From Liolophura sinensis (lineage: Eukaryota; Mollusca; Polyplacophora; Chitonida; Chitonidae): DNA of 37,930 bases. The translations under genes and the position numbers were made by a program. Positions within the stretch are counted from its first letter, which is position 1. Each line of letters begins with the position of its first letter. The notes under the pieces are model-generated. The model saw only the letters and a program-made list of their open reading frames with translations, ran no database searches and was not told the DNA's origin. Of the stretch, positions 21,405-33,480 are shown in pieces. The stretch spans positions 1 through 37,930 of the forward strand of contig NW_027018343.1 of assembly GCF_032854445.1 (NCBI RefSeq), written 5' to 3'.

Positions 21405-21953
21405 ACAGAGTACAGTGTAGCCGATTTCAATTAACAAAAAGACCAGGCAAAAATGCAAAAGTGGAAAAACTGTTCCAGTGCTACTAGTAAGAGGCTAATC
21501 CGACGTATTTTGTGACGAGAAATCGAATGGTGCAATCCGCGTTGCTCTCCGACCAATACTTTTGGCTGTAGCGACAATTGCATGATCATTTATGTCATAA
21601 TCACGTGCGTAGCAACGGCTCTTACTCCATGGAAACCAGGATATTTGCAATTTTTTAACAGCTTGCCGATGCCTGGCCCAATTCCGCATCTTTTGGCACC
21701 TTATTCATGTGGGTCTGTTGTCAGTTGTACTTTTTACAGCAGACTGTATCAAGTACCTTGTGATTTTTATGTACAAATGGTGTGGTTTTTCTACACGTAG
21801 ATAAAGACATTGAGATTGTCTTGCACTTAGAAGTAAGGCAATTGCTGGGTGAGTTAAATGGGCTTAGCCCAAAGATTTGACGTCTTCTGGGCTACCGAAG
21901 GGCACATAACTTATAGTCAAAAGTTGAATATAGTAATGACCAGTCGCGATTGT
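21405..21953. repeat. M40, family C' monomer
   Basis: 549 bp with 'aattgcatga' and 'gcgtagc'. A missing G in 'ccaggatatt' and an extra T in 'agcttgccg' compensate. Confidence 0.9.
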
Positions 21954-22502
21954 ACAGAGTACAGTGTAGCCGATTTCAATTAACAAAAAGACCAGGTAAA
22001 AATGCAAAAGTGGAAAAACTGTTCCAGTGCTGCTGGTAAGAGGCTAATCCGACGTATTTTGTGACGAGAAATCGAATGGTGCAATCCGCGCTGCTCTCCG
22101 ACCAATACTTTTGGCTGTAGTGACAATTCAATGATCATTGATGTCATAATCACGTGCCCAGCAACGGCTCTTACTCCATGGAAACCAGGGAAATTTGCAA
22201 TTTTTAAACAGCTGCCGATGCCTGGCTCAATTCCGCATCTTTTGGCACCTTACTGAAGTGGGTCAGTGTTCAGTTGTACTTTTTACAGCAGACTGTATCA
22301 AGTACCTTGTGTTTTTCATGTACAAATGGTGTGGTTTTTCTACACGTAGATAAAGACATTGAGATTGTCTTGGACTTAGAAGTAAGACAATTGCTGGGTG
22401 AGTTAAATGGGCTGAGCCCAAAGATTTGACGTCTTCTGGGCTACCGAAGGGCACATAACTTATAGTCAAAAGTTGAATATAGTAATGACCAGTCGCGATT
22501 GT
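21954..22502. repeat. M41, family I monomer
   Basis: 549 bp with 'tttttaaacag', 'gggctgagccc' and private 'gcgctgctc'. Confidence 0.9.
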
Positions 22503-23050
22503 ACAGAGTACAGTGTAGCCGATTTCAATTAACAAAAAGACCAGGCAAAAATGCAAAAGTGGAAAAACTGTTCCAGTGCTACTAGTAAGAGGCTAATCCG
22601 ACGTATTTTGTGACGAGAAATCGAATGGTGCAATTCGCGTTGCTCTCCGATCAATACTTTTGGCTGTAGTGACAATTAAATGATCATTGATGTCATAATC
22701 ACGTGCCAAGCAACGTCTCTTACTCCATGGAAACCAGGGAAATTTGCAATTTTTCAACAGCTGCCGATGCCTGGCTCAATTCCGCATCTTTTGGCAAATT
22801 ATTCATGTGGGTCAGTTGTCAGTTGTACTTTTTACAGCAGACTGTATCAAGTACCTTGTGATTTTTATGTACAAAAGGTGTGGTTTTTCTGCACGTAGAT
22901 TAAGACATTGAGATTGTCTTGCACTTAGAAGTAAGACAATTGCTGGGTGAGTTAAATGGGCTTAGCCCAAAGATTTGACGTCTTCTGGGCTACCGAAGGG
23001 CACATACTTATAGTCAAAAGTTGAATATAGTAATGACCAGTCGCGATTGT
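22503..23050. repeat. M42, family K monomer
   Basis: 548 bp with 'ggcaaattattc' and 'gtagattaag' as in M27, and private 'aattcgcg', 'ccgatcaat' and 'gtgccaagc'. Confidence 0.9.
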
Positions 23051-23600
23051 ACAGAGTACAGTGTAGCCGGTTTCAATTAACAAAAACACCAGGCAAAAAT
23101 GAAAAAAGTGGAAAAACTGTTCCAGTGCTACTAGTAAGAGGCTAATCCGACGTATTTTGTGACGAGAAATCGAATGGTGCAATCAGCGTTGCTCTCCGAC
23201 TAATACTTTTGGCTGTAGCGACAATTGAATGATCATTTATGTCATAATCACGTGCGTAGCAACGGCTCTTACTCCATGGAAACCAGGGATATTTGCAATT
23301 TTTTAACAGCTGCCGATGCCTGGCCCAATTCCGCATCTTTTGGCACCTTATTCATGTGGGTCTGTTGTCAGTTGTACTTTTTACAGCAGACTGTATCAAG
23401 TACCTTGTGATTTTTATGTACAAAAGGTGTGGTTTTTCTACACGTAGATAAAGACATTGAGATTGTCTTGGACTTAGAAGTAAGGCAATTGCTGGGTGAG
23501 TTAAATGGGCTTAGCCCAAAGATTTGACGTCTTCTGGGCTACCGAAGGGCACATAAGTTATAGTCAAAAGCTGAATATAGTAATGACCAGTCGCGATTGT
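23051..23600. repeat. M43, family C monomer
   Basis: 550 bp, C-type with 'atgaaaaaagtgg', 'aatcagcg' and 'ccgactaat'. It has the 'ataagttatagtcaaaagc' ending of M22 and M59. Confidence 0.9.
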
Positions 23601-24149
23601 ACAGAGTACAGTGTAGCCGATTTCAATTAACAAAAAGACCAGGTAAAAATGCAAAAGTGGAAAAACTGTTTCAGTGCTGCTGGTAAGAGGCTAATCCGAC
23701 GTATTTTGTGACGAGAAATCGAATGGTGCAAACCGCGTTGCTCTCCGACCAATACTTTTGGCTGTAGTGACAATTAAATGATCATTGATGTCATAATCAC
23801 GTGCCCAGCAACGTCTCTTACTCCATGGAAACCAGGGAAATTTGCAATTTTTCAACAGCTGCCGATGCCTGGCTCATTTCCGCATCTTTTGGCACCTTAC
23901 TGAAGTGGGTCAGTGTTCAGTTGTACTTTTTACAGCAGACTGTATCAAGTACCTTGTGTTTTTCACGTACAAATGGTGTGGTTTTTCTACACGTAGATAA
24001 AGACATTGAGATTGTCTTGCACTTAGAAGTAAGGCAATTGCTGGGTGAGTTAAATGGGCTGAGCCCAAAGATTTGTCGTCTTCTGGGCTACCGAAGGGCA
24101 CATAACTTATAGTCAAAAGTTGAATACAGTAATGACCAGTCGCGATTGT
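23601..24149. repeat. M44, family A variant
   Basis: 549 bp, related to M23 and M60 ('ctcatttcc', 'acgtagat') but with an A-type right end, 'tttgtcg'. Confidence 0.9.
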
Positions 24150-24698
24150 ACAGAGTACAGTGTAGCCGATTTCAATTAACAAAAAGACCAAGCAAAAATG
24201 CAAAAGTGGAAAAACTGTTCCAGTGCTACTAGTAAGAGGCTAATCCGACGTATTTTGTGGCGAGAAATCGAATGGTGCAAACCGCGTTGCTCTCCGACCA
24301 ATACTTTTGGCTGTAGAGACAATTCAATGATCATTTATGTCATAATCACGTGCCCAGTAACGGCTCTTACTCCATGGAAACCAGGGATATTTGCAATTTT
24401 TTAACAGCTGCCGATGCCTGGCCCAATTCCGCATCTTTTGGCATCTGATAAATGTGGGTCAGTGTTTAGTTGTACTTTTTACAGCAGACTGTATCAAGTA
24501 CCTTGTGATTTTTATGTACAAAAGGTGTGGTTTTTCTACACGTAGATAAAGACATTGAGATTGTCTTCGACTTAGAAGTAAGGCAATTGCTGGGTGAGTT
24601 AAATGGGCTTAGCCCAAAGATTTGACGTCTTCTGAGCTACCGAAGAGCACATAACATATAGTCAAAAGTTGAATATAGTAATGACCAGTCGCGATGGT
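24150..24698. repeat. M45, family D variant, composite
   Basis: 549 bp with 'gctactag', 'ttttgtggcg', 'gtagagac', 'gcatctgataaatg', 'tgtttag' and 'gatttttatg'. Private 'ctgagctaccgaagagc' changes the otherwise conserved 3' hairpin. Confidence 0.85.
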
Positions 24699-25247
24699 AC
24701 ATAGTACAGTGTAGCCGATTTCAATTAACAAAAAGACCAGGCAAAAATGCAAAATTGGAAAAATTGTTCCAGTGCTGCTAACAAGATTCTAATCCGACGT
24801 ATTTTGTGACGAGAAATCGAATGGTGCAAACCGCGTTGCTCTCCGACCAATACTTTTGGCTGTAGTGACAATTGAATGATCATTGATGTCATAATCACGT
24901 GCCCAGCTACGTCTCTTACTCCATGGAAACCAGGAAAATTTGCAATTTTTCAACAGCTGCCGATGCCTGGCTAAATTCCGCATCTTTTGGCACCTTATTC
25001 ATGTGGGTCTGTTGTCATTTGTACTTTTTACAGCAGACTGTATCAAGTACCTTGTGATTTTTATGTACAAAAGGTGTGGTTTTTCTACACGTAAATAAAG
25101 ACATTGAGATTGTCTTGCACTTGGAAGTAACACAATTGCTGGGTGAGTTAAATGCGCTTAGCTCAAAGATTTCAGGTCTTCTGGGCTACCGAAGGGCACA
25201 TAACTTATAGTCAAAAGTTGAATATAGTAATGATCAGTCGCGATTGT
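24699..25247. repeat. M46, family E variant
   Basis: 549 bp. E-type but with 'gctaacaagattc', 'gacgagaaatcg' and 'gtagtgac' in place of the usual E marks. Contains AATAAA. Confidence 0.88.
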
Positions 25248-25796
25248 ACAGAGTACAGTGTAGCCGATTTCAATTAACAAAAAGACCAGGTAAAAATGCA
25301 AAAGAGGAAAAACTGTTCCAGTGCTGCTGGTAAGAGACTATTCCGACGTATTTTGTGACGAGAAATCGAATGGTGCAAACCGCGTTGCTCTCCGACCAAT
25401 ACTTTTGGCTGTAGTGACAATTGAATGATCATTGATGTCATAATCACGTGCCCAGCAACGTCTCTTACTCCATGGAAACCAGGAAAATTTGCAATTTTTC
25501 AACAGCTGCCGATGCCTGGCTCAATTCCGCATCGTTTGGCACCTTACTGAAGTGGGTCAGTGTTCAGTTGCACTTTTTACAGCAGACTGTATCAAGTACC
25601 TTGTGTTTTTCATGTACAAAAGGTGTGGTTTTTCTACACGTAGATAAAGACATTGAGATTGTCTTGCACTTAGAAGTAAGGCAATTGCTGGGTGAGTTAA
25701 ATGGGCTTAGCCCAAAGATTTGTCGTCTTCTGGGCTACCGAAGGGCACATAACTTATAGTCAAAAGTTGAATATAGTAATGACCAGTCGCGATTGT
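25248..25796. repeat. M47, composite A-type monomer
   Basis: 549 bp with 'aagaggaaa', 'gactattcc' (J-like), 'aggaaaa' (E-like), 'gcatcgttt' and 'ttgcac', then an A-type right end. Confidence 0.83.
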
Positions 25797-26344
25797 ACAG
25801 AGTACAGTGTAGCCGATTTCAATTAACAAAAAGACCAGGCAAAAATGCAAAAGTGGAAAAAATATTCCAGTGCTGCTGGTAAGAGGCTAACCCGACGTAT
25901 TTTGTGACGAGAAATCGAATGGTGCAAACCGCGTTGCTCTCCGACCAATACTTTTGGCTGTAGAGACAATTCAATGATAATTTATGTCATAATCACGTGC
26001 CCAGCAACGTCTCTTACTCCATGGAAACCAGGGATATTTGCAACTTTTTAACAGCTGCCGATGCCTGGCCCATTTCCGCATCTTTTGGCACCTTATAAAT
26101 GTGGGTCAGTGTTCAGTTGTACTTTTTACAGCAGACTGTATCAAGTACCTTGTGTTTTTTATCTACAAAGGTGTGGTTTTTCTACACGTAGATAAAGACA
26201 TTGAGATTGTCTTGGACTTAGAAGTAGGACAATTGCTGGGTGAGTTAAATGGGCTTAGCCCAAAGATTTGACGTCTTCTGGGCTACCGAAGGGCACATAA
26301 CTTATAGTCAAAAGTTGAATATAGTAATGACCAGTCGCGATTGT
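25797..26344. repeat. M48, family G monomer
   Basis: 548 bp. Shares every G mark of M12, including 'aatattcc', 'gctaacccg' and the one-base deletion in 'atctacaaagg'. Confidence 0.9.
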
Positions 26345-26893
26345 ACAGAGTACAGTGTAGCCGATTTCAATTAACAAAAAGACTAGGCAAAAATGCAAAA
26401 GTGGAAAAATTGTTCCAGTGCTACTAGTAAGAGGCTAATCCGACGTATTTTGTGACGAGAAATCGAATGGTGCAATCCCCGTTGCTCTCCGACCAATACT
26501 TTTGGCTGTAGTGACAATTAAATGATCATTGATGTCATAATCACGTGCCCAGCAACGTCTGTTACTCCATGGAAACCAGGGAAATTTGCAATTTTTCAAC
26601 AGCTGCCGATGCCTGGCTCAATTCCGCATCTTTTGGCACCTTACTAAAGTGGGTCAGTGTTCAGTTGTACTTTTTACAGCAGACTGTATCAAGTACCTTG
26701 TGTTTTTCACGTACAAATGGTGTGGTTTTTCTACACGTTGATAAAGACATTGAGATTGTCTTGCACTTAGAAGTAAGGCAATTGCTGGGTGAGTTAAATG
26801 GGCTTGGCCCAAAGATTTGTCGTCTTCTGGGCTACCGAAGGGCACATAACTTATAGTCAAAAGTTGAATATAGTAATGACCAGTCGCGATTGT
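26345..26893. repeat. M49, family A monomer
   Basis: 549 bp. By eye two differences from M13 and M53 ('gactagg' and 'ttactaaag'). Confidence 0.9.
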
Positions 26894-27442
26894 ACAGAGT
26901 ACAGTGTAGCCGATTTCAATTAACAAAAAGACCAGGTAAAAATGCAAAAGTGGAAAAACTGTTCCAGTGCTGCTGGTAAGAGGCTAATCCGACGTATTTT
27001 GTGACGAGAAATCGAATGGTGCAATCCGCGTTGCTCTCCGACCAATACTTTTGGCTGTAGCGACAATTCAATGATCATTTATGTCATAATCACGTGCGTT
27101 GCAACGGCTCTTACTCCATGGAAACAAGGGATATTTGCAATTTTTTAACAGCTGCCGATGCCTGGCCCAATTCCGCATTTTTTGGCACCTTATTCATGTG
27201 GGTCTGTTGTTAGTTGTACTTTTTACAGCAGACTGTATCAAGTACCTTGTGTTTTTTATGTACAAATGGTGTGGTTTTTCTACACGTAGATAAAGACATT
27301 GAGATTGTCTTCGACTTAGAAGTAAAGCAATTGCTGGGTGAGTTAAATGGGCTTGGCCCAAAGATTTCAGGTCTTCTGGGCTACCGAAGGGCACATAACT
27401 TATAGTCAAAAGTTGAATATAGTAATGACCAGTCGCGATTTT
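26894..27442. repeat. M50, family H monomer
   Basis: 549 bp. Nearly identical to M14; the difference I noticed is 'gcattttttgg'. Confidence 0.9.
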
Positions 27443-27991
27443 ACAGAGTACAGTGTAGCCGGTTTCAATTAACAAAAACACCAGGCAAAAATGCGAAAGT
27501 GGAAAAACTGTTCCAGTGCTACTAGTAAGAGGCTAATCCGACGTATTTTGTGACGAGAAATCGAATGGTGCAATCCGCGTTGCTCTCCGACCAATACTTT
27601 TGGCTGTAGCGACAATTGCATGATTATTTATGTCATAATCACGTGCGTAGCAACGGCTCTTACTCCATGGAAACCAGGGATATTTGCAATTTTTTAACAG
27701 CTGCCGATGCCTGGCCCAATTCCGCATCTTTTGGCACCTTATTCATGTGGGTCTGTTGTCAGTTGTACTTTTTACAGCAGACTGTATCAAGTACCTTGTG
27801 ATTTTTATGTACAAAAGGTGTGGTTTTTCTACACGTAGATAAAGACATTGAGATTGTCTTGCACTTAGAAGTAAGGCAATTGCTGGGTGAGTTAAATGGG
27901 CTTAGCCCAAAGATTTGACGTCTTCTGGGCTACCGAAGGGCACATAACTTATAGTCAAAAGTTGAATATAGTAATGACCAGTCGCGATTGT
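27443..27991. repeat. M51, family C' monomer
   Basis: 549 bp with 'atgcgaaag', 'aattgcatga' and 'gattatttatg'. Confidence 0.9.
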
Positions 27992-28540
27992 ACAGAGTAC
28001 AGTGTAGCCGATTTCAATTAACAAAAAGACCAGGTAAAAATGCAAAAGTGGAAAAACTGTTCCAGTGCTGCTGGTAAGAGGCTAATCCGACGTATTTTGT
28101 GACGAGAAATCGAATGGTGCAAACCACGTTGCTCTCCGACCAATACTTTTGGCTGTAGTGACAATTGAATGATCATTGATGTCATAATCACGTGCCCAGC
28201 AACGGCTCTTACTCCATGGAAACCAGGGAAATTTGCAATTTTTAAACAGCTGCCGATGCCTGGCTCAATTTCGCATCTTTTGGCACCTTACTGAAGTGGT
28301 TCAGTGTTCAGTTGTACTTTTTACAGCAGACTGTATCAAGTACCTTGTGTTTTTCATGTACAAATGGTGTGGTTTTTCTACACGTAGATAAAGACATTGA
28401 GATTGTCTTGGACTTAGAAGTAAGACAATTGCTGGGTGAGTTAAATGGGCTGAGCCCAAAGATTTGACGTCTTCTGGGCTACCGAAGGGCACATAACTTA
28501 TAGTCAAAAGTTGAATATAGTAATGTCCAGTCGCGATTGT
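27992..28540. repeat. M52, family I monomer
   Basis: 549 bp with 'aaaccacg', 'tttttaaacag', 'caatttcgc', 'gaagtggttcag' and 'gggctgagccc'. Confidence 0.9.
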
Positions 28541-29089
28541 ACAGAGTACAGTGTAGCCGATTTCAATTAACAAAAAGACCAGGCAAAAATGCAAAAGTGG
28601 AAAAATTGTTCCAGTGCTACTAGTAAGAGGCTAATCCGACGTATTTTGTGACGAGAAATCGAATGGTGCAATCCCCGTTGCTCTCCGACCAATACTTTTG
28701 GCTGTAGTGACAATTAAATGATCATTGATGTCATAATCACGTGCCCAGCAACGTCTGTTACTCCATGGAAACCAGGGAAATTTGCAATTTTTCAACAGCT
28801 GCCGATGCCTGGCTCAATTCCGCATCTTTTGGCACCTTACTGAAGTGGGTCAGTGTTCAGTTGTACTTTTTACAGCAGACTGTATCAAGTACCTTGTGTT
28901 TTTCACGTACAAATGGTGTGGTTTTTCTACACGTTGATAAAGACATTGAGATTGTCTTGCACTTAGAAGTAAGGCAATTGCTGGGTGAGTTAAATGGGCT
29001 TGGCCCAAAGATTTGTCGTCTTCTGGGCTACCGAAGGGCACATAACTTATAGTCAAAAGTTGAATATAGTAATGACCAGTCGCGATTGT
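28541..29089. repeat. M53, family A monomer, identical to M13
   Basis: 549 bp. No difference from 6582-7130 on direct reading, although 22 kb away. Confidence 0.9.
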
Positions 29090-29638
29090 ACAGAGTACAG
29101 TGTAGCCGATTTCAATTAACAAAAAGACCAGGTAAAAATGCAAAAGTGGAAAAACTGTTCCAGTGCTGCTGGTAAGAGGCTAATCCGACGTATTTTGTGA
29201 CGAGAAATCGAATGGTGCAATCCGCGTTGGTCTCCGACCAATACTTTTGGCTGTAGCGACAATTCAATGATCATTTATGTCATAATCACGTGCGTTGCAA
29301 CGGCTCTTACTCCATGGAAAGAAGGGATATTTGCAATTTTTTAACAGCTGCCGATGCCTGGCCCAATTCCGCATCTTTTGGCACCTTATTCATGTGGGTC
29401 TGTTGTTAGTTGTACTTTTTACAGCAGACTGTATCAAGTACCTTGTGTTTTTTATGTACAAATGGTGTGGTTTTTCTACACGTAGATAAAGACATTGAGA
29501 TTGTCTTCGACTTAGAAGTAAAGCAATTGCTGGGTGAGTTAAATGGGCTTGGCCCAAAGATTTCAGGTCTTCTGGGCTACCGAAGGGCACATAACTTATA
29601 GTCAAAAGTTGAATATAGTAATGACCAGTCGCGATTTT
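29090..29638. repeat. M54, family H monomer
   Basis: 549 bp. As M50 but with 'gttggtctcc' and 'ggaaagaaggg'. Confidence 0.9.
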
Positions 29639-30187
29639 ACAGAGTACAGTGTAGCCGGTTTCAATTAACAAAAACACCAGGCAAAAATGCGAAAGTGGAA
29701 AAACTGTTCCAGTGCTACTAGTAAGAGGCTAATCCGACGTATTTTGTGACGACAAATCGAATGGTGCAAACCGCGTTGCTCTCCGACCAATACTTTTGGC
29801 TGTAGCGACAATTGCATGATCATTTATGTCATAATCACGTGCGTAGCAACGGCTCTTACTCCATGGAAACCAGGGATATTTGCAATTTTTTAACAGCTGC
29901 CGATGCCTGGCCCAATTCCGCATCTTTTGGCACCTTATTCATGTGGGTCTGTTGTCAGTTGTACTTTTTACAGCAGACTGTATCAAGTACCTTGTGATTT
30001 TTATGTACAAAAGGTGTGGTTTTTCTACACGTAGATAAAGACATTGAGATTGTCTTGCACTTAGAAGTAAGGCAATTGCTGGGTGAGTTAAATGGGCTGA
30101 GCCCAAAGATTTGACGTCTTCTGGGCTACCGAAGGGCACATAACTTATAGTCAAAAGTTGAATATAGTAATGACCAGTCGCGATTGT
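29639..30187. repeat. M55, family C' monomer
   Basis: 549 bp. As M51 but with 'gacgacaaatcg', 'aaaccgcg' and 'gggctgagccc'. Confidence 0.9.
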
Positions 30188-30736
30188 ACAGAGTACAGTG
30201 TAGCCGATTTCAATTAACAAAAAGACCAGGTAAAAATGCAAAAGTGGAAAAACTGTTCCAGTGCTGCTGGTAAGAGGCTAATCCGACGTATTTTGTGACG
30301 AGAAATCGAATGGTGCAAACCACGTTGCTCTCCGACCAATACTTTTGGCTGTAGTGACAATTCAATGATCATTGATGTCATAATCACGTGCCCAGCAACG
30401 GCTCTTACTCCATGGAAAGAAGGGAAATTTGCAATTTTTAAACAGCTGCCGATGCCTGGCTCAATTTCGCATCTTTTGGCACCTTACTAAAGTGGGTCAG
30501 TGTTCAGTTGTACTATTTACAGCAAACTGTATCAAGTACCTTGTGTTTTTCATGTACAAATGGTGTGGTTTTTCTACACGTAGATAAAGACATTGAGATT
30601 GTCTTCGACTTAGAAAAAAGACAATTGCTGGGTGAGTTAAATGGGCTTGGCCCAAAGATTTCAGGTCTTCTGGGCTACCGAAGGGCACATAACTTATAGT
30701 CAAAAGTTGAATATAGTAATGACCAGTCGCGATTGT
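30188..30736. repeat. M56, chimeric I/J monomer
   Basis: 549 bp. I-type to 'caatttcgc' (about 30470), then J-type from 'ttactaaag' (about 30485), matching the right half of M20. It also shares 'ggaaagaaggg' with M54. Confidence 0.9.
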
Positions 30737-31285
30737 ACAGAGTACAGTGTAGTCGATTTCAATTAACAAAAAGACCAGGCAAAAATGCAAAAGTGGAAAA
30801 AATGTTCCAGTGCTGCTGGTAAGAGACTATTCCGACGTATTTTGTGACGAGAAATCGAATGGTGCAATCTGCGTTGCTTTCCGACCAATACTTTTGGCTG
30901 TAGTGACAATTGAATGATCATTGATGTCATAATCACGTGCCCAGCAACGTCTCTTACTCCATGGAAACCAGGGAAATTTGCAATTTTTCAACAGCTACCG
31001 ATGCCTGGCTCAATTCCGCATCTTTTGGCACCTTACTGAAGTGGGTCAGTGTTCATTTGTACTATTTACAGCAAACTGTATCAAGTACCTTGTGTTTTTC
31101 ATGTACAAATGGTGTGGTTTTTCTACACTTAAATAAAGACATTGAGATTGTCTTGGACTTAGAAAAAAGACAATTGCTGGGTGAGTTAAATGGGCTTAGC
31201 CCAAAGATTTTAGGTCTTCTGGGCTACCGAAGGGCACATAACTTATAGTCAATAGTTGAATATAGTAATGACCAGTCGCGATTGT
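30737..31285. repeat. M57, family J monomer
   Basis: 549 bp. Partner of M21; private 'acacttaaataaag'. Confidence 0.9.
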
Positions 31286-31834
31286 ACAGAGTACAGTGTA
31301 GCCGGTTTCAATTAACAAAAACACCAGGCAAAAATGCAAAAGTGGAAAAACTGTTCCAGTGCTGCTGGTAAGAGACTAATCCGACGTATTTTGTGACGAC
31401 AAATCGAATGGTGCAAACCGCGTTGCTCTCCGACCAATACTTTTGGCTGTAGTGACAATTCAATGATCATTGATGTCATAATCACGTGCACAGCAACGGC
31501 TCTTACTCCATGGAAACCAGGGAAATTTGCAATTTTTCAACAGCTGCCGATGCCTGGCTCAATTCCGCATCTTTTGGCACCTTACTAAAGTGGGTCAGTG
31601 TTCATTTGTACTATTTACAGCAAACTGTATCAAGTACCTTGTGTTTTTCATGTACAAATGGTGTGGTTTTTCTACACGTAAATAAAGACATTGAGATTGT
31701 CTTGGACTTAGAAAAAAGACAATTGCTGGGTGAGTTAAATGGGCTTAGCCCAAAGATTTTAGGTCTTCTGGGCTACCGAAGGGCACATAACTTATAGTCA
31801 ATAGTTGAATATAGTAATGACCAGTCGCGATTGT
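31286..31834. repeat. M58, extra J monomer, composite
   Basis: 549 bp. Starts with C marks ('gccggtttc', 'acaccagg'), passes through B marks ('gtgcacagc') and ends like M21 ('cagcaaactg', 'ttttagg'). No counterpart exists at the matching point between M21 and M22. Confidence 0.87.
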
Positions 31835-32382
31835 ACAGAGTACAGTGTAGCCGGTTTCAATTAACAAAAACACCAGGCAAAAATGCAAAAGTGGAAAAAC
31901 TGTTCCAGTGCTACTAGTAAGAGGCTAATCCGACGTATTTTGTGACGAGAAATCGAATGGTGCAATCCGCGTTGCTCTCCGACCAATACTTTTGGCTGTA
32001 GCGACAATTCAATGATCATTGATGTCATAATCACGTGCGTAGCAACGGCTCTTACTCCATGGAAACCAGGGATATTTGCAATTTTTTAACAGCTGCCGAT
32101 GCCTGCCCAATTCCGCATCTTTTGGCACCTTATTCATGTGGGTCTGTTGTCAGTTGTACTTTTTACAGCAGACTGTATCAAGTACCTTGTGATTTTTATG
32201 TACAAAAGGTGTGGTTTTTCTACACGTAGATAAAGACATTGAGATTGTCTTGGACTTCGAGATAAGACAATTGCTGGGTGAGTTAAATGGGCTTAGCCCA
32301 AAGATTTGACGTCTTCTGGGCTACCGAAGGGCATATAAGTTATAGTCAAAAGCTGAATATAGTAATGACCAGTCGCGATTGT
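31835..32382. repeat. M59, family C monomer
   Basis: 548 bp (one-base deletion in 'gcctgccc'). Partner of M22 ('ggacttcgagataag'). Confidence 0.9.
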
Positions 32383-32931
32383 ACAGAGTACAGTGTAGCC
32401 GATTTCAATTAACAAAAAGACCAGGTAAAAATGCAAAAGTGGAAAAACTGTTCCAGTGCTGCTGGTAAGAGGCTAATCCGACGTATTTTGTGACGAGAAA
32501 TCGAATGGTGCAAACCGCGTTGCTCTCCGACCAATACTTTTGGCTGTAGTGACAATTAAATGATCATTGATGTCATAATCACGTGCCCAGCAACGTCTCT
32601 TACTCCATGGAAACCAGGGAAATTTGCAATTTTTCAACAGCTGCCGATGCCTGGCTCATTTCCGCATCTTTTGGCACCTTACTGAAGTGTGTCAGTGTTC
32701 AGTTGTACTTTTTACAGCAGACTGTATCAAGTACCTTGTGTTTTTCACGTACAAATGGTGTGGTTTTTCTACACGTAGATAAAGACATTGAGATTGTCTT
32801 GGACTTAGAAGTAAGGCAATTGCTGGGTGAGTTAAATGGGCTTAGCCCAAAGATTTGACGTCTTCTGGGCTACCGAAGGGCACATAACATATAGTCAAAA
32901 GTTGAATATAGTAATAACCAGTCGCGATGGT
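32383..32931. repeat. M60, family A variant
   Basis: 549 bp. Partner of M23 ('gaagtgtgtc', 'aataacc'). Confidence 0.9.
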
Positions 32932-33480
32932 ACATAGTACAGTGTAGCCGATTTCAATTAACAAAAGACCAGGCAAAAATGCAAAATTGGAAAAATTTTT
33001 CCAGTGCTGCTGACAAGAGGCTAATCCGACGTATTTTGTGACGACAAATCGAATGGTGGAAACCGCGTTGCTCTCTCCGACCAATACTTTTGGCTGTAGT
33101 GACAATTGAATGATCATTGATGTCATAATCACGTGCCCAGCAACTGCTCTTACTCCATGGAAACCAGGAAAATTTGCAATTTTCAACAGCTGCCGATGCC
33201 TGGCTAAATTCCGCATCTTTTGGCACCTTATTCATGTGGGTCTGTTGTAAGTTGTACTTTTTACAGCAGACTGTATCAAGTACCTTGTGATTTTTCTGTA
33301 CAAAAGGTGTGGTTTTTCTACACGTAGATAAAGACATTGAGATTGTCTTGCACTTAGAAGTAAGACAATTGCTGGGTGAGTTAAATGCGCTTAGCCCAAA
33401 GATTTGACGTCTTCTGGGCTACCGAAGGGCACATAACTTATAGTCAAAATTTGAATATAGTAATGACCAGTCGCGATTGT
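32932..33480. repeat. M61, family E variant with indels
   Basis: 549 bp. Partner of M24 with compensating indels: missing A in 'acaaaagacc', extra CT in 'ctctctcc', missing T in 'gcaattttcaac'. Confidence 0.9.

Larger units (their letters stand above)
26345..30736. repeat. Tandem duplication of a four-monomer unit A-H-C'-I (M49-M52 / M53-M56)
   Basis: M49-M52 and M53-M56 are aligned at a constant 2196-bp offset (4 x 549). Shared rare variants are 'aatccccg' and 'gtctgtt' in A, 'gcgttgcaac' in H, 'aattgcatga' in C' and 'tttttaaacag' in I. The last monomer of the second copy switches to J-type sequence at about 30480-30490, which marks the end of the duplicated tract. Confidence 0.85.

Noticed and set aside
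32842-33337. Two overlapping minus-strand frames of 124 and 127 codons in M61
   Set aside because: Both arise from the cluster of small indels in M61, probably sequence error, and differ from the frame in its partner M24.
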